Assembly: GCA_921293015.1 (NCBI GenBank)
Contig: OV121088.1
Span: 3,100,001 to 3,164,000 of the forward strand
Source: Phorcus lineatus
Taxonomy: Eukaryota > Mollusca > Gastropoda > Trochida > Trochidae
DNA length: 64,000 bases
Direction: 5' to 3'
The first letter of the stretch is position 1. Each line of letters opens with the position of its first letter. The notes under the pieces are model-generated. The model saw only the letters and a program-made list of their open reading frames with translations, was not told where the DNA came from and searched no databases. Positions 1-9,985 of this stretch are shown piece by piece. Both the position numbers and the translations under genes were made by a program.

Positions 1-333
1 GGCTGTCCGTTTTGAAACCACAAGTAAAAATATGCTGTTGACAAGGTTGAACCTATAAACCTTAATGCTAATCATAATTAAACTAAGTATCTTAAATAAT
101 CATCTTCTTAAGGATAATTTTTTTTACCAATTATCTGCTTAGGAAACTTTTCAACTAAGAATATGAATTTTTGACTATATAGTCAATCTTATTAAAGATT
201 TATTTCAAATCATTCAATCTCATGCACTGACGCTTTTGATGACCTTGGGTTATTTTTAAGGTCATTTGCAAAGGGTTTTGCTTTTCTTTTCAATCTTGAA
301 AGGTAGAACTGACAGGACATCATTTTGTTTTAG
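1..333 (+). other. intron of gene copy 1 (window opens inside the gene)
   Basis: No coding signal. The stretch resembles the end of the copy 2 intron before 52857 (a shared motif of a TATA-rich tract, 'gatcctta'-like words and a GGTCA-containing word close to the acceptor). It ends at a T-rich acceptor with AG at 332-333. The 5' part of copy 1 lies outside the window. Confidence 0.6.
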
Positions 334-438
334 TAAAAGAGAGTACAAGCCAGAATCTGAAGTCAAGAAAGCAGAAAATAGAAGAAGCATTTCCAAAAGT
401 GTTCTCTGGCTTGTATGATGAAGTTCCCTCCTTCACAG
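334..438 (+). CDS. copy 1 exon a: first half of post-TIR module
   Basis: Acceptor AG at 332-333, donor GT at 439-440, phase 1 to 1. It encodes a helix with the motif QKIEEAFPKVFSGLYDEV, aligning with EKIGKMFPELLQEVYDGV of copy 2 exon 17 (52857-52970). Confidence 0.65.
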
Positions 439-3400
439 GTAAACACTCAACAGAGCTTCATAATTTCCTCCATGTATAAATATATATAGTTATGTAGAGC
501 AAAACCATTGCTGCATTGTTTTACCATGCTAATTTAAGTGGAACCGTTGTGGTTAATGATTAGTTTATGACTATAAAATGATGGACAAAGGTTTCACTCC
601 TGGGAAAATGTTTCACTCAAAGTTGCAACATTGCTGCAATGAAGCAGAGCTACTGCAGCACTGTAGATCTTTTTGCAAGGGTATAATGTTTATAATAGGA
701 CTGAACCACAGTATTTGTATGTATTGTTTAAATGGAGATGTATCAACAGACCAATGTTTTGCAGTTCAAGAGAAAGGTGACACGATCACAATCAAATGGA
801 CTGAAGAGAACCTTAGGAGGAAACACTACACATTAAGAAGTCTGGAAGAAGGGAAGATATCTGGCATGAGGAAAACAGACCAAGGGGAGACAACCGGGAT
901 GAGGAGAGCAGAAGAAGGGGAGACAACTGGGATGAGGAAAACAGGAGCAGAGGGAGAGAAACATGTCGATGGTGCCACAAAACTGGCACAAAAAGAGGAA
1001 AAGCGTAAGATTAAGAAAACTGAATTGATGTTTAATATTGACAGTTTATGGGGATTCACTCAGTGATATCATCAGAGAATGAGTGACCTTTGACTTTTAA
1101 GAGCACTTGACTTTCCAATTTCAGACTGACATTACCAATATCTTGTAAAATCATCACTTCCCACAGTTTTTCGTCAATCTCTCTGGAATTTTGCATATTT
1201 CTGGAATTGATAAAATAAAGTGATTCACAATTGAGTTGATGATTCAGAGAATATTATAGCCCTTTGATAAACACTATTGATGTAACAATGTCAGACTGAG
1301 GGTAATATGTGATTTCCATTTGTCAGACATTATTTATAGCTGTATCCCATGCAATACGACCTTTAAAATATCCATAACCATACACTGAGTGACCTAGACT
1401 TGATCAATAGATATTTCTTACTGGAACTTTAAACTCAAATTAGCCCTTTTGATTGGTCAGATAGAGGCCTTCTGTTTACACATATGTGTATACATATCCC
1501 TTTATGTCTGTTAATCTGCAGGGAATTGTATTACCATGGCCTGTTTTAATTTTTCAAGGGTTTTCACCTATTAAATAAGCCATTGTAGAGCTGAAAGATT
1601 TGACCGTTATTACAAACGTTTTAGGCTGAAGGATATCAGGGTATATGATGGAGCTAGGCTGAGACAAATGCGCTGATGTAGCAGGATGTTTATACACATG
1701 TCAACCATGATCCGTAGATTTTCCTTTTGAATAACAAACCAAAATCTTTAATTTTCTTTTTCACGGTTTTTATGGAAACATGATGTTATCAGTGTCTCTA
1801 TGAAAAAGTCATTTTTGCAGTAGTTTATATCTCAAACTATAAAGGCTATCTTCATCAAACTTTTTATCTCATCCATAATATCTAGAGATGTGAATTTTGG
1901 ATGTAAGACTCTTGTATATGAATTAAATTCAGACTTTTATTTTCATGATTTCCATAAAACAAGTAAAGTTAAGATAACAACTATAAAGATACATATTCAA
2001 TATTTCCTGAAATCATGTATTAAGTTTGGAATATTTGATGGGTAGAATATTGTCAACCAGATTTGTCTTTATCAACAAATCAACTATAATTTGAAAAGTT
2101 GACAAAAGTGAAAATAACAATGAAACTCTCTGCTCCACTTTTTTCAACAAAACACTTTAACCAGTAACCATAATTGTGGAAATTTCCTAATTTGAAGTTC
2201 CTTGTTGTAAGTTGGGGTATGTGAGGTATGCTCGCTTCTACACTTGTTTTTAAACTAATCATTAAGTTAAAAAATCAAACTGTCATCACAGGCATAGTGA
2301 ATTTTTTGTATTTCAGACACAGTCAACCTGGAAGAAGTTCTGGAATCTTATGTGAGAGAAGGGAAGAAGGTGGGTTAATTCAGGAGTTGAATTGCTTGCA
2401 TACAATAAATATTGTCAAGTAATCACTACTGCTGAAAATTGATTTAGAAAAGGTATTTTAGAAAAGTTTATCTTTCTAATTTGTTTAACTAGCTACAACT
2501 CAGATGAAAAATAAGACAGCATCCCCGACATTGTAACTCAAGTCAAGCATCATGGTATCTTCATCATAACACCAGCTTAATCTTTTCTAAATCTTTCCAA
2601 ATCCCATCTGTGCAAGAAGTCAGATGCTGTTTGATAAGCATATGAAACTCCATTTCTTTAGTCTTACAATGTGAGCTAAATTCCCATTTTTGGTAAGTGC
2701 ATGCAGATACCTGATACCATTTGTTCCTAGCCATCCCAGCCCTATTTACAAGATAGAGTAAATGCAGATTTATTAATGAATTGAGGACATGATGTATCAA
2801 TGAAATTACATTCTGATGTTGAAAATATATCTGAGTATGTGTACACCAATCACAATGCACACATTGTGCACAAATTTCATAAAATATAACATTTGACCTT
2901 TTTTTATACATTTCTATCTCTTCTAATAAAGTAAACATTACATTGTTCACCTGTCAGGAGTCAAAACAGTTTGTCAAGAAACAAATTTGTTTTATATATT
3001 GCATTAGTCTGTTTAATATTACAATATAATCCTCATCCTGTATATATCTTCTAGTATGAAGATTTCCGAGAAGCCGTGCACAAAAGTCTTGGCAGTGAGT
3101 CCAGCTGGCGGATGATCGCGTCGGTGCTGTACGCAACCAAAAATGTCATGTCTCGTCTTGGGACCACGATGGCCGCACCATTGAGACAGCTAGCAGAGAA
3201 GTTTGTCCAAGAAGAATGTGCAGACTTCATTATACAGCAGGGAGGCTGGGTGAGATGATGCTTTCTGTTCTTCACCTTTTGAACCCAGTCATTATCAACT
3301 GTATCTATTCTCTTAAAATCTACTATGGATAATTTATGATATCATGGCCACCCCTTGCTGGTAACATATTAGGGTTATTCTTTGCTGGTCCTTTTTTAGT

Positions 3401-4231
3401 CACGGCATGGGCTGTTTTCTACCACCCTTCGTTTATTCATTTTAGACATTCTAGGCTTTTCTTCCAGAACCACTGCAAGAGTTGAAAGTTTATAAGGAGG
3501 TAACTTGTAACTATTGAATCAAAATTTGAACATTTGATCCTGACCCCCTCAAATCATATGGGCAATAGCATGCATTTTTCCTGCAATAATTTATCACCAA
3601 ACCAGCTTGAAATTGGAATCTCATGTATAACCTTTTTGTCATATGGAGACAGCAGTGTATGTAGATTAAACTTTATCCCCGTCAAATATGGTGTCCACTT
3701 CTCCCAACTACTCTCCAGTACTGGCACTTCCAGGAAGCTCAGAGCTTCAAACTAGGTTTTTTCAGTTGAATGGAGACTAAAATTTGTAATTTCACATTTT
3801 CCTACTCTTAAAATAAACGCATCGATGTAACTCTATGCTATGACAAAAGGGGTAATTAACTTTCAACTTGATGTCTATAGCAAAATATGAGGGTATATAT
3901 ATATCAAAAAGTTTGTAGAATTGGCATGATTTCTGCCGTGGAGAGATTACTTGAGACCAAGGATGCAGAGTTCTGCATGAATGGCATAAAGAAGCTAGAA
4001 CATCGCTGGTCCAAATTTATTGATGTCCGTGGAGACTATGTTGAAAATAAAATGCAAAAAGGGATACTTTGATCTTTTTTACATTCTACAGACTTTTTTA
4101 TTATACCTCGTATTTCTATGATTCTTCTGTATGACACTGGAATTTCAACTAAGGAATATTTGACTATTCATGGTTTTGTGTTGTAGGAGGCAGTGCTCGA
4201 TCAAGAAGGAAGTGACCTTGAGATTGACTAG
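334..4231 (+). CDS. gene copy 1 (3' part): TIR/Bcl-2-homology fusion family, BH3-less C-terminus
   Basis: Five coding exons can be matched one by one to the last exons of the complete paralogue at 33395-58152: 334-438, 765-1043, 2317-2369, 3055-3249 and 4187-4231 (TAG stop). Exons 3 and 5 have the same length as their partners (53 and 45 nt); the BH1/BH2 exon is 9 nt shorter. The encoded end contains the small post-TIR module, then a Bcl-2-type BH1 region and a BH2 motif (FIIQQGGW). Seen: no counterpart of the 63-nt BH3 exon of copy 2, and the exon that should carry the first BH3 diverges and reaches a TGA at 1064-1066 unless a weak GT donor at 1044 is used. With that donor the frame stays open to the TAG. 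Whether it is a functional, diverged paralogue or a decaying copy is undecided, but the BH1/BH2 exon is well conserved, which argues for function. Confidence 0.7.
765..1043 (+). CDS. copy 1 exon b: second half of post-TIR module plus Lys/Glu-rich linker
   Basis: Acceptor AG at 763-764. It begins VQEKGDTITIKWTEE, matching VQHKGDTFTIEWTE of copy 2 exon 18. It then carries three near-repeats of a GETTGMRK-type unit not seen in copy 2, and a Lys-rich segment ending KKTE as in copy 2. After KKTE the copies diverge: the IAEKLKELGDEI helix of copy 2 is absent. The proposed donor (GTTTAT at 1044) is weak, but its phase fits the next exon. Otherwise translation stops at 1064-1066. Confidence 0.55.
2317..2369 (+). 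CDS. copy 1 exon c: BH3-BH1 connecting segment
   Basis: Acceptor TTTCAG ending 2316, donor GTGGGT at 2370. It encodes TVNLEEVLESYVREGKK, aligning with HVKLEDVLESYLRGEKE of copy 2 exon 20. Both exons are 53 nt long, phase 1 to 0. Confidence 0.75.
3055..3249 (+). CDS. copy 1 exon d: Bcl-2 BH1 region and BH2 motif
   Basis: 195 nt, phase 0 at both ends, acceptor AG at 3053-3054 and donor GTGAGA at 3250. The BH1-like stretch reads SSWRMIASVLYATKNV; the Arg aligns with the NWGR arginine of Bax/Bak. A central helix (LRQLAEKFVQEECADF) leads into BH2, FIIQQGGW. It differs from copy 2 (57034-57237) by a few substitutions and by lacking the first three codons (Ala-Arg-Arg), probably because the acceptor lies 9 nt further downstream. 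Confidence 0.8.
3887..4072 (+). mobile_element. mariner-type transposase C-terminal relic in last intron of copy 1
   Basis: The encoded end (MNGIKKLEHRWSKFIDVRGD, followed by YVEN) has the pattern of the extreme C-terminus of Tc1/mariner transposases: an 'xGIxxLxxRWxKCIxxxGDYVE' type ending. Only about 40 recognisable residues remain, without the catalytic DDE/D part. No terminal repeats were located. Copy 2 lacks this sequence in the matching intron (57238-58107), so it probably arrived after the duplication. Confidence 0.5.
4187..4231 (+). CDS. copy 1 exon e: acidic C-terminus and stop
   Basis: Acceptor GTTGTAG ending 4186. It encodes EAVLDQEGSDLEID then TAG, 45 nt exactly as in copy 2. 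The short acidic tail means there is no C-terminal membrane anchor. Confidence 0.75.
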   Translation, partial: EAVLDQEGSDLEID

Positions 4232-4249
4232 ATGAAGGTTTGAAGATGA

Positions 4250-4255
4250 AATAAA
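4250..4255 (+). promoter_or_regulatory. AATAAA polyadenylation signal, copy 1
   Basis: Canonical AATAAA 19 nt after the stop codon. In copy 2 the matching position carries a splice donor (GTAAGA at 58172) instead, so the two genes probably end their transcripts differently. Confidence 0.45.
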
Positions 4256-4452
4256 GCATTTCTTTCAAATATCGTTAATTTTCAAAAGGGAACATCTTTG
4301 TTTGAGCTAATTATCCCTATAGTATATATTGTATATTTGATAGTTTCTATTACATATTTCTATGAAATTAAGACAGTTATAAAATGTCTCACATGACTAC
4401 AGTGTATTCAATTTGTGTTTTAACCTCATGTCTCTCTGTTTTAGTGTTCAAG

Positions 4453-4519
4453 GTACAATGGCTTGTTTCATGGAGACATGGAGGATGAAGAATATCCAGC
4501 AGAGAGATAAAATATAATT
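4453..4519 (+). other. 3' untranslated exon relic of copy 1, homologous to 58384-58446
   Basis: Starts after TTCAAG and shares GTACAATGGCTTGTTTC, then GAATATCCAG and GAGATAAAATATAAT, with copy 2. In copy 2 it looks like a spliced 3'UTR exon. Copy 1 has lost the upstream donor but has gained a nearby AATAAA. Confidence 0.45.
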
Positions 4520-5540
4520 ATTGATTGAGTGATGGCTGGTTTTTAATTGTGTGAACCTTTTTATTATCACGTATCTTTGACTAGATTTGACAACTTTCCC
4601 TGCAGATGATGACTCATGTCAGTCTCAATTGCAAGCTTTTAGGACAGCTCTTCAAAGTTATGGCATGCAGGGGAGGTTTAACTATGTACAAACTGTTGTG
4701 TTGGTCAACATGAAAAATAAGGTTTAATTGTTGATGGTGCATAATATATCATTCTTACCAATGTTTATCAGATAGAGTGTTTCATACAGGCATAGAGAGC
4801 CTAAGTAAACAGTATATCCATCACCTGATTACCCATTCCCCAAAAATACCATTGGTTGTGTTAAGTGTTTGAGATAGCTGCTGACCTGTTAGCCAATCAC
4901 TGGTTAGTGTCTGATGTTGTGCTAGCTATCATATCATATTTGTATAAGTTATTGCTCATAAGGCCTATTTGGCTGTCAGTGGTCCACTTCTACTCCAGAA
5001 TGATAACCTTGGCCACTTTTCCACAAATGGTTACCACTATTCAAAATATTTCCATTAAAGAAATTATATGCTTGACTGAAATTTATTTTACCCATGTCTT
5101 TTATTATACCATGACCATTTTCAGTTTGAATATATATATATATTGCTTTTTTCATTAGAACGTTAACCTGTAATATATTTACCAATGTTTATACAACATG
5201 CTGCAAATGAATGTACTCAACTGTGTGGACAAAGAAAAATAAAAATGTCAAAAAACTTTTCTCCAGAACTGCTGCGACCACAAAGCTGTAAATCTGTAGG
5301 GAGGTAGCTGGCTCCTGAGGGATCTGTTGACCCTGATCAGCCCTCCCCTCAGATATGGGTGTGGCAAGTATAATCTCTGAAACATTAAAAGTCCCTGTTT
5401 GGGTGGGGGAGGGATACAAAGCGACTTAGCACTAAGGTTCACCTAAGTGCCATTCTTTAACATTGAACTAAGGCTACCTTAGTGATTTAAGGTTACCTTA
5501 GTGTTTTGTGCAAAGGGACCCAGAGCTTTATGAAGCTGTC
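4520..5540. other. intergenic, no gene seen
   Basis: AT-rich DNA with short open frames of random composition. 4530-4600 resembles 59705-59775 (shared words around TGACTAGxxxxGAxAACTT), probably a decayed interspersed repeat. Confidence 0.5.
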
Positions 5541-6712
5541 ATATCTGCAGGTTGCAAATACATTGTTGGTCAACATATATGCTGTCTCAATGATTTCTTT
5601 TACTTGTTTTAAATATTGGTACCTGTTGTTTCTTTTTATATATGCTGTATTTCACAACCATTTAAAAAAAATTCAGATCATAGTTTCGCTTTTTGCAATA
5701 TCCTAGAATAATTTTCATTTTAGAAAAGACGATATTAGTTTCTGTTGTTTCTTCTAATATTTTCAAAATAATTCTAACAAATTTTGCAGTTGTAAAACGT
5801 GTGTAAAACTGACTCTTTCTGTGTTTTGCAAAATGTGCATGTGTTATAATTCTTATATATCATTTTTGTAAATATCTTACTTGTTGGTAGAAATCAATTC
5901 AGTTTGCTATATTGGAGTCAAGAATGTTTTACGTGCACCATTATGGGACATAAAAGTTATTATAGGTTTCATAGATTAATTTGTTTATATCCCTTTGCCA
6001 TTTTTTAAAGAGTTTTAGTGCTTTTTCTTTTTATGAGTACACTGTATATGTCTCTACAGCCTTTAAGGTTTCCAACTATATTTTGTAAAACATGGTAGTT
6101 GTATCTTCTTTTCAATTTGGACTGCTGTGTATTTACAATAATATTCAATGGCTTGTATTATTTCTTTGACTTAAAGGAAATCTGTCTTGCAATCAGATAT
6201 TTCTAAGTGTTCCACAGTTAAAAAAATTCCGTCTAAGTTCCATCGTTCTGTCTAATGTCTTTTGGTAAAACATCATTTTCAATTTTTAGCGTTTTTGCCA
6301 TTTTTGTTATTAAATTTGCCCAATGATGCTAAAGTGTCTTTCCAAAGTCATTTGTTTGGGTGGTTATTATGGTTTTCTTTAATTGTTTCATAACTTTGTA
6401 ACCTCTAATATTTGTTTGTAGCAGTGTCCTGATATCTTATTTGGAATTGTTTATCATTTATATTTAGAAGAATTTTATATATGCTTAAGAAGACTTCCTA
6501 TATCTTGGACGGGATTCCCCCTTGATCATAGTTGTAGCATTAGTGTGTTGATTTACTTAGTCAGGTTTGTTTTTACATATAATCTTACAGCAGAGTTGTT
6601 CTATTTCCATTTGATTGTTTGGGTTTGGTAACGTTGCTAAAGTGAGCTTTTTAGAATAGTATTACGACCTAAATGAGTTAGATGTCTTTCCAGCCATTGG
6701 TTCATAGATATC
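5540..6712 (-). mobile_element. LINE (L1/Tx1-type) relic, 3' half
   Basis: Reverse-strand translation, broken by many stops and frameshifts, shows typical ORF2 C-terminal features: NQWLERHLTHLGRNTILKS just below 6712, and a Cys/His knuckle CTFCKTQKESVLHTFYNC near 5770-5830. Together with 9164-9985 it forms one LINE interrupted by the TTAA element at 6717-9159. It is heavily decayed and not functional. The counterpart flank of copy 2 (58.5-60.0 kb) has no LINE, so it inserted after the segmental duplication. Confidence 0.6.
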
Positions 6713-6716
6713 TTAA

Positions 6717-9159
6717 CCCTCAAGCCGCGGTTTACGGAATGGTCCGGGATGAAATTAAACTACGCCGCAGTTAGCCTTAGCGAACCCCGGAAGCCGGACT
6801 TATAATCTGACGCATTTACTAGTTAACGCAATTGTACCATGTAGCGGATCCCGGAAAAAAATTGCACGGCAGTCGTGTCGGTTGAACGCTTATATTTTCG
6901 TTCCGGCTTTCGCTAAGCTGCCGATGTTTTTTTCGTGGTTGTTCTAAAGAATGGGGGCATATTTTCCGAAAATTTTATAGATATTGGTCAATTTTATCGT
7001 ACCGAAAATATGCATAACAAACGCTCAATTTTCCCCCACTACCCGCCGGGCTTGCTATAGGCCTGTGAGTTATTGCTCCCCTCGCGCACGAGCTTATCGA
7101 GACGCGCACGTTATTGTTTGCTTAGGCGTGCGCACTCAAAACAAAAGCACACCTTGCTATCGCACGCCCTGTGATCTAAACCATTGGGCGGATTTCAGTA
7201 CAGGTAGGGTCATGTGAAAGAGAAGAAAATTGTCTTCAATTCGATATAAATTACGAGCATGCGCTACTTGAACTGAAGATACAGCATGTGCCGTAAAAAA
7301 GGTGATTTTACATAATTTTAGTTTTAGACCATTTTGTCACATCAATTTTCTCATGATGTGCTCATCGTATTTTTAAAAAAAATTATATCACAAGATAGAG
7401 AAAAAGATTGTCTTTTATTCTATGTAAAATTTGTGCATGCGCAAAAATAAATAAAGACACCGCAAGCGCCGCACAAAAAGCTAAATTTTCTATTCAAATC
7501 ATGTGAAATGAACGGCGATTTTGACATGTGCCTTTCTTTCGCTCGTATCTTATCAACAGCTAGGCGTATTTTGAAATTGATTACATCGTGATAAAGAAAG
7601 AGTAATTGTCTTCGATTTGATATAAAATTTTTATATATGCTATGTAAAATAAAGATACAGCAAGTGCCGCAAAAATGTGAGTTTTGTTTATTCTTTACTT
7701 TTTTACCATTTTCTCGCACTTCATATCACATAAAATTCTCGGCACATTTTGAAATTTTATATATCAAAATAGAGAGAAAAGGATGATCTTTATTTCCATA
7801 TAAAATTGGTATGTAAACGAAAATCAGTAAAGACCCGGCGAGCATTGCACAAACCGGCAATTTCTCTATTCATATCTTGTTAACCGAGAAGGGATTTTTT
7901 TCACCTGATGTTTACACTTCCTATCCATTTAACGGCAGAGCGCATTATCAACATTTCTATACCACAATAAAGAGGAAAGGATCGTCTTCATTTCTATATA
8001 AAATTTGCAAGTTACAATGAGACAATAAACGAGCGTTAAGTGATGTCGCAATGATCAAATTCTGTTCTAAAATACCTTAGGGTACCATATTTTCAAACTA
8101 TAAACATTCCAAACCAAGTGGTTTATATTTATTATTTTTATATCATCGTAAAGAAGAAATAAATACCTTCGTTTTCATGTGTAATTTGCTCATATTTGCA
8201 TCAAAATAAAACGTGTGGAAATGATGCGACAAATGGCGCGGTAAAAAATTATCAAAGATTTTATTCACTAGCTATACCCACGTTTCGTTGGCAATAACTT
8301 CTAATTACAGTGCGAAAGATTGTTATGTTTTATTTCTTCGTAAAGAAGTATAAATTTCCTTCAATTCCATATATATGTTGCATGTATACAAAGCGAAACA
8401 CTTGATTTATAAAGTGGGAAATAAAGACAATTTCTATTATGTGTGAGTGTACTTTTCAGCGGGGTCATCCCGCCTGCACGCGCCGAGCGCGTGTGTTTGC
8501 CCGGGGCTAATAGCTTAGTAATATTACTGTGGGGGTCAGAACGTTATCGGGGTTTGAAACTAGCTTGCTTTGGTAATTTATATCTTTCGTTTCGGATGGC
8601 GTATCATCATGAAATTTATCGTAAAATATAGAGCAATAAATTAGCTTCATTTTCGTACATAATTTGTCTTTGTGCACTCAGTGATGAAATGATTTTGTAG
8701 AGTTTGAAATAAATACAATTTTTAAATAATCGTAAAATTCGTTCTAAACATATTTTTGTAATAATTTTTATATCGATGTCAAGAGGAACTATTCGACTTT
8801 AGTTTCGTTTTGATTTCGCGCATGCGCTCTCACAATTTTAGAGTTACGGCGCTCGAATTAAAAACAAGTTTACTTCGCTTAAAGAAACCGTTCTAGGGGT
8901 GATATAAATTTCATTCAAAGTTCCAGGTAAGTATCATCCATTTGTCATACGGGATTCGCCGACTAGTTTTGTATACAACGATATTTACATCCGTATTCCG
9001 CCACGTAAACAAACCATATATCGGCAAAATGGTCGCGACTCGCGGCACTGGAAAATTCAGCCACTGGTGCTAATTACGCATTAACGGTAGCGAGGCGAGT
9101 GCTGGAAAATTCAGCCACGGGGGCAAAACTGGTCAAAATAATATTCAGCAACTTGAGGG
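6717..9159. mobile_element. TTAA-flanked non-autonomous DNA transposon (piggyBac-like termini)
   Basis: Begins CCCTCAAG and ends CTTGAGGG, with TTAA on both sides (6713-6716 and 9160-9163). TTAA duplications and CCCT-type ends are typical of piggyBac-class elements, but the perfect terminal inverted repeat is only 8 bp, so the superfamily is tentative. It splits a LINE reading frame that continues on both sides. No transposase was found. The interior is dominated by diverged tandem repeats (7229-8810), and the ends are richer in CpG than the surroundings. Confidence 0.65.
7229..8810. repeat. diverged tandem repeats inside the TTAA element
   Basis: A landmark word of the form TTGTCTTCxxTTCxATATAAAATTT recurs near 7229, 7408, 7607, 7784, 7983, 8165, 8354 and, more degraded, 8643 and 8795. 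Early spacings alternate near 178 and 199 bp. Most units also carry GATACAGCAAGTGCCGCA-like words. Units are strongly diverged from each other, so the array is old. Confidence 0.6.
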
Positions 9160-9163
9160 TTAA

Positions 9164-9985
9164 AGATTTAAGTTTATCTTTATAGTTGCATTCTACCATT
9201 TCCTCTGCATTGTGCATTAATGTTATTCTTAGTAGTGTAAACGTGTCTTGTTCTAATCTGAATTCCAACTTGTAAAAAAAAAAATTTCGGAGTTTTTCTC
9301 TCAGAACTATATATAATAACTGTCTTTTTCAGTGTTTCTAATGTAGCTTGTATGCATTTTGCAGTGCCCTCTAAATAAGGTATTAAGTATTTACAATTAT
9401 TATACCTGTAAGTTTAGGATTACTTTTAATCATTATGGCAGGATTTCTGCGCACATAGGAATATATATAGGGATATAGGATCTCCTTGTCTACATCCTCT
9501 GGAGATGTTCAAATAATTTGAAAGGAAGTTTTTTTACTATGATACACAATTGACTATTGTTAAAGTAAGTAATGATCTAGCTCGTAATAGATGTTCAGAA
9601 GTTGAAAAATTTAGGAACAACTTGAATCTAATTCAAGTAAAAAGAATCGAAAGCTTTCTCAAATTCTATAAGCAGAAGAATACCTGAGATATTCATGTAG
9701 TCTGTACTCGATTATATGTCATTGATAACACTTTCACCAATATATATTTTTTACATAAATCCTTTTTGATGTTCTTTTATCATAGAGGATAGGAAAGTTT
9801 TTATCCTATTTGCTGTAGTTGTTGATCCTGTTTTATATTTTATTTTCAATGCTATGTAGTTTCCATTTTCATCATATTCAAAATCTTCAATGACAAAATC
9901 GAAGTTGTAATAATTATTAAAGTATGGGTGTCCCTCTCGCAGTGCTTTTATAAGAGCTAAAATAAGCAATATTTTGATCCCAATT
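9164..9985 (-). mobile_element. LINE (L1/Tx1-type) relic, reverse transcriptase part
   Basis: On the reverse strand the broken frame shows the RT core: YIGESVIND near 9750, then GILLLIEFEKAFDSF near 9660, then a degraded QRG..QGDPLSPYLF-type segment ending MCAEIL near 9440. This is the order expected for L1/Tx1-like RT (fingers, then the first catalytic Asp in a DFEKAFDS-type motif; here the Asp is Glu). The intact 72-residue stretch at 9751-9969 on the minus strand is part of this ORF. It has multiple stops and is not functional. Confidence 0.65.

Noticed and set aside
2564-2950. Open stretch of 128 codons on the minus strand in a copy 1 intron
   Set aside because: Composition is random, there is no motif, and it has no counterpart in the matching intron of copy 2.
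6984-7217. Transposase in the TTAA element
   Set aside because: 77 codons without any DDE or zinc motif; more likely chance coding in a CpG-richer end.
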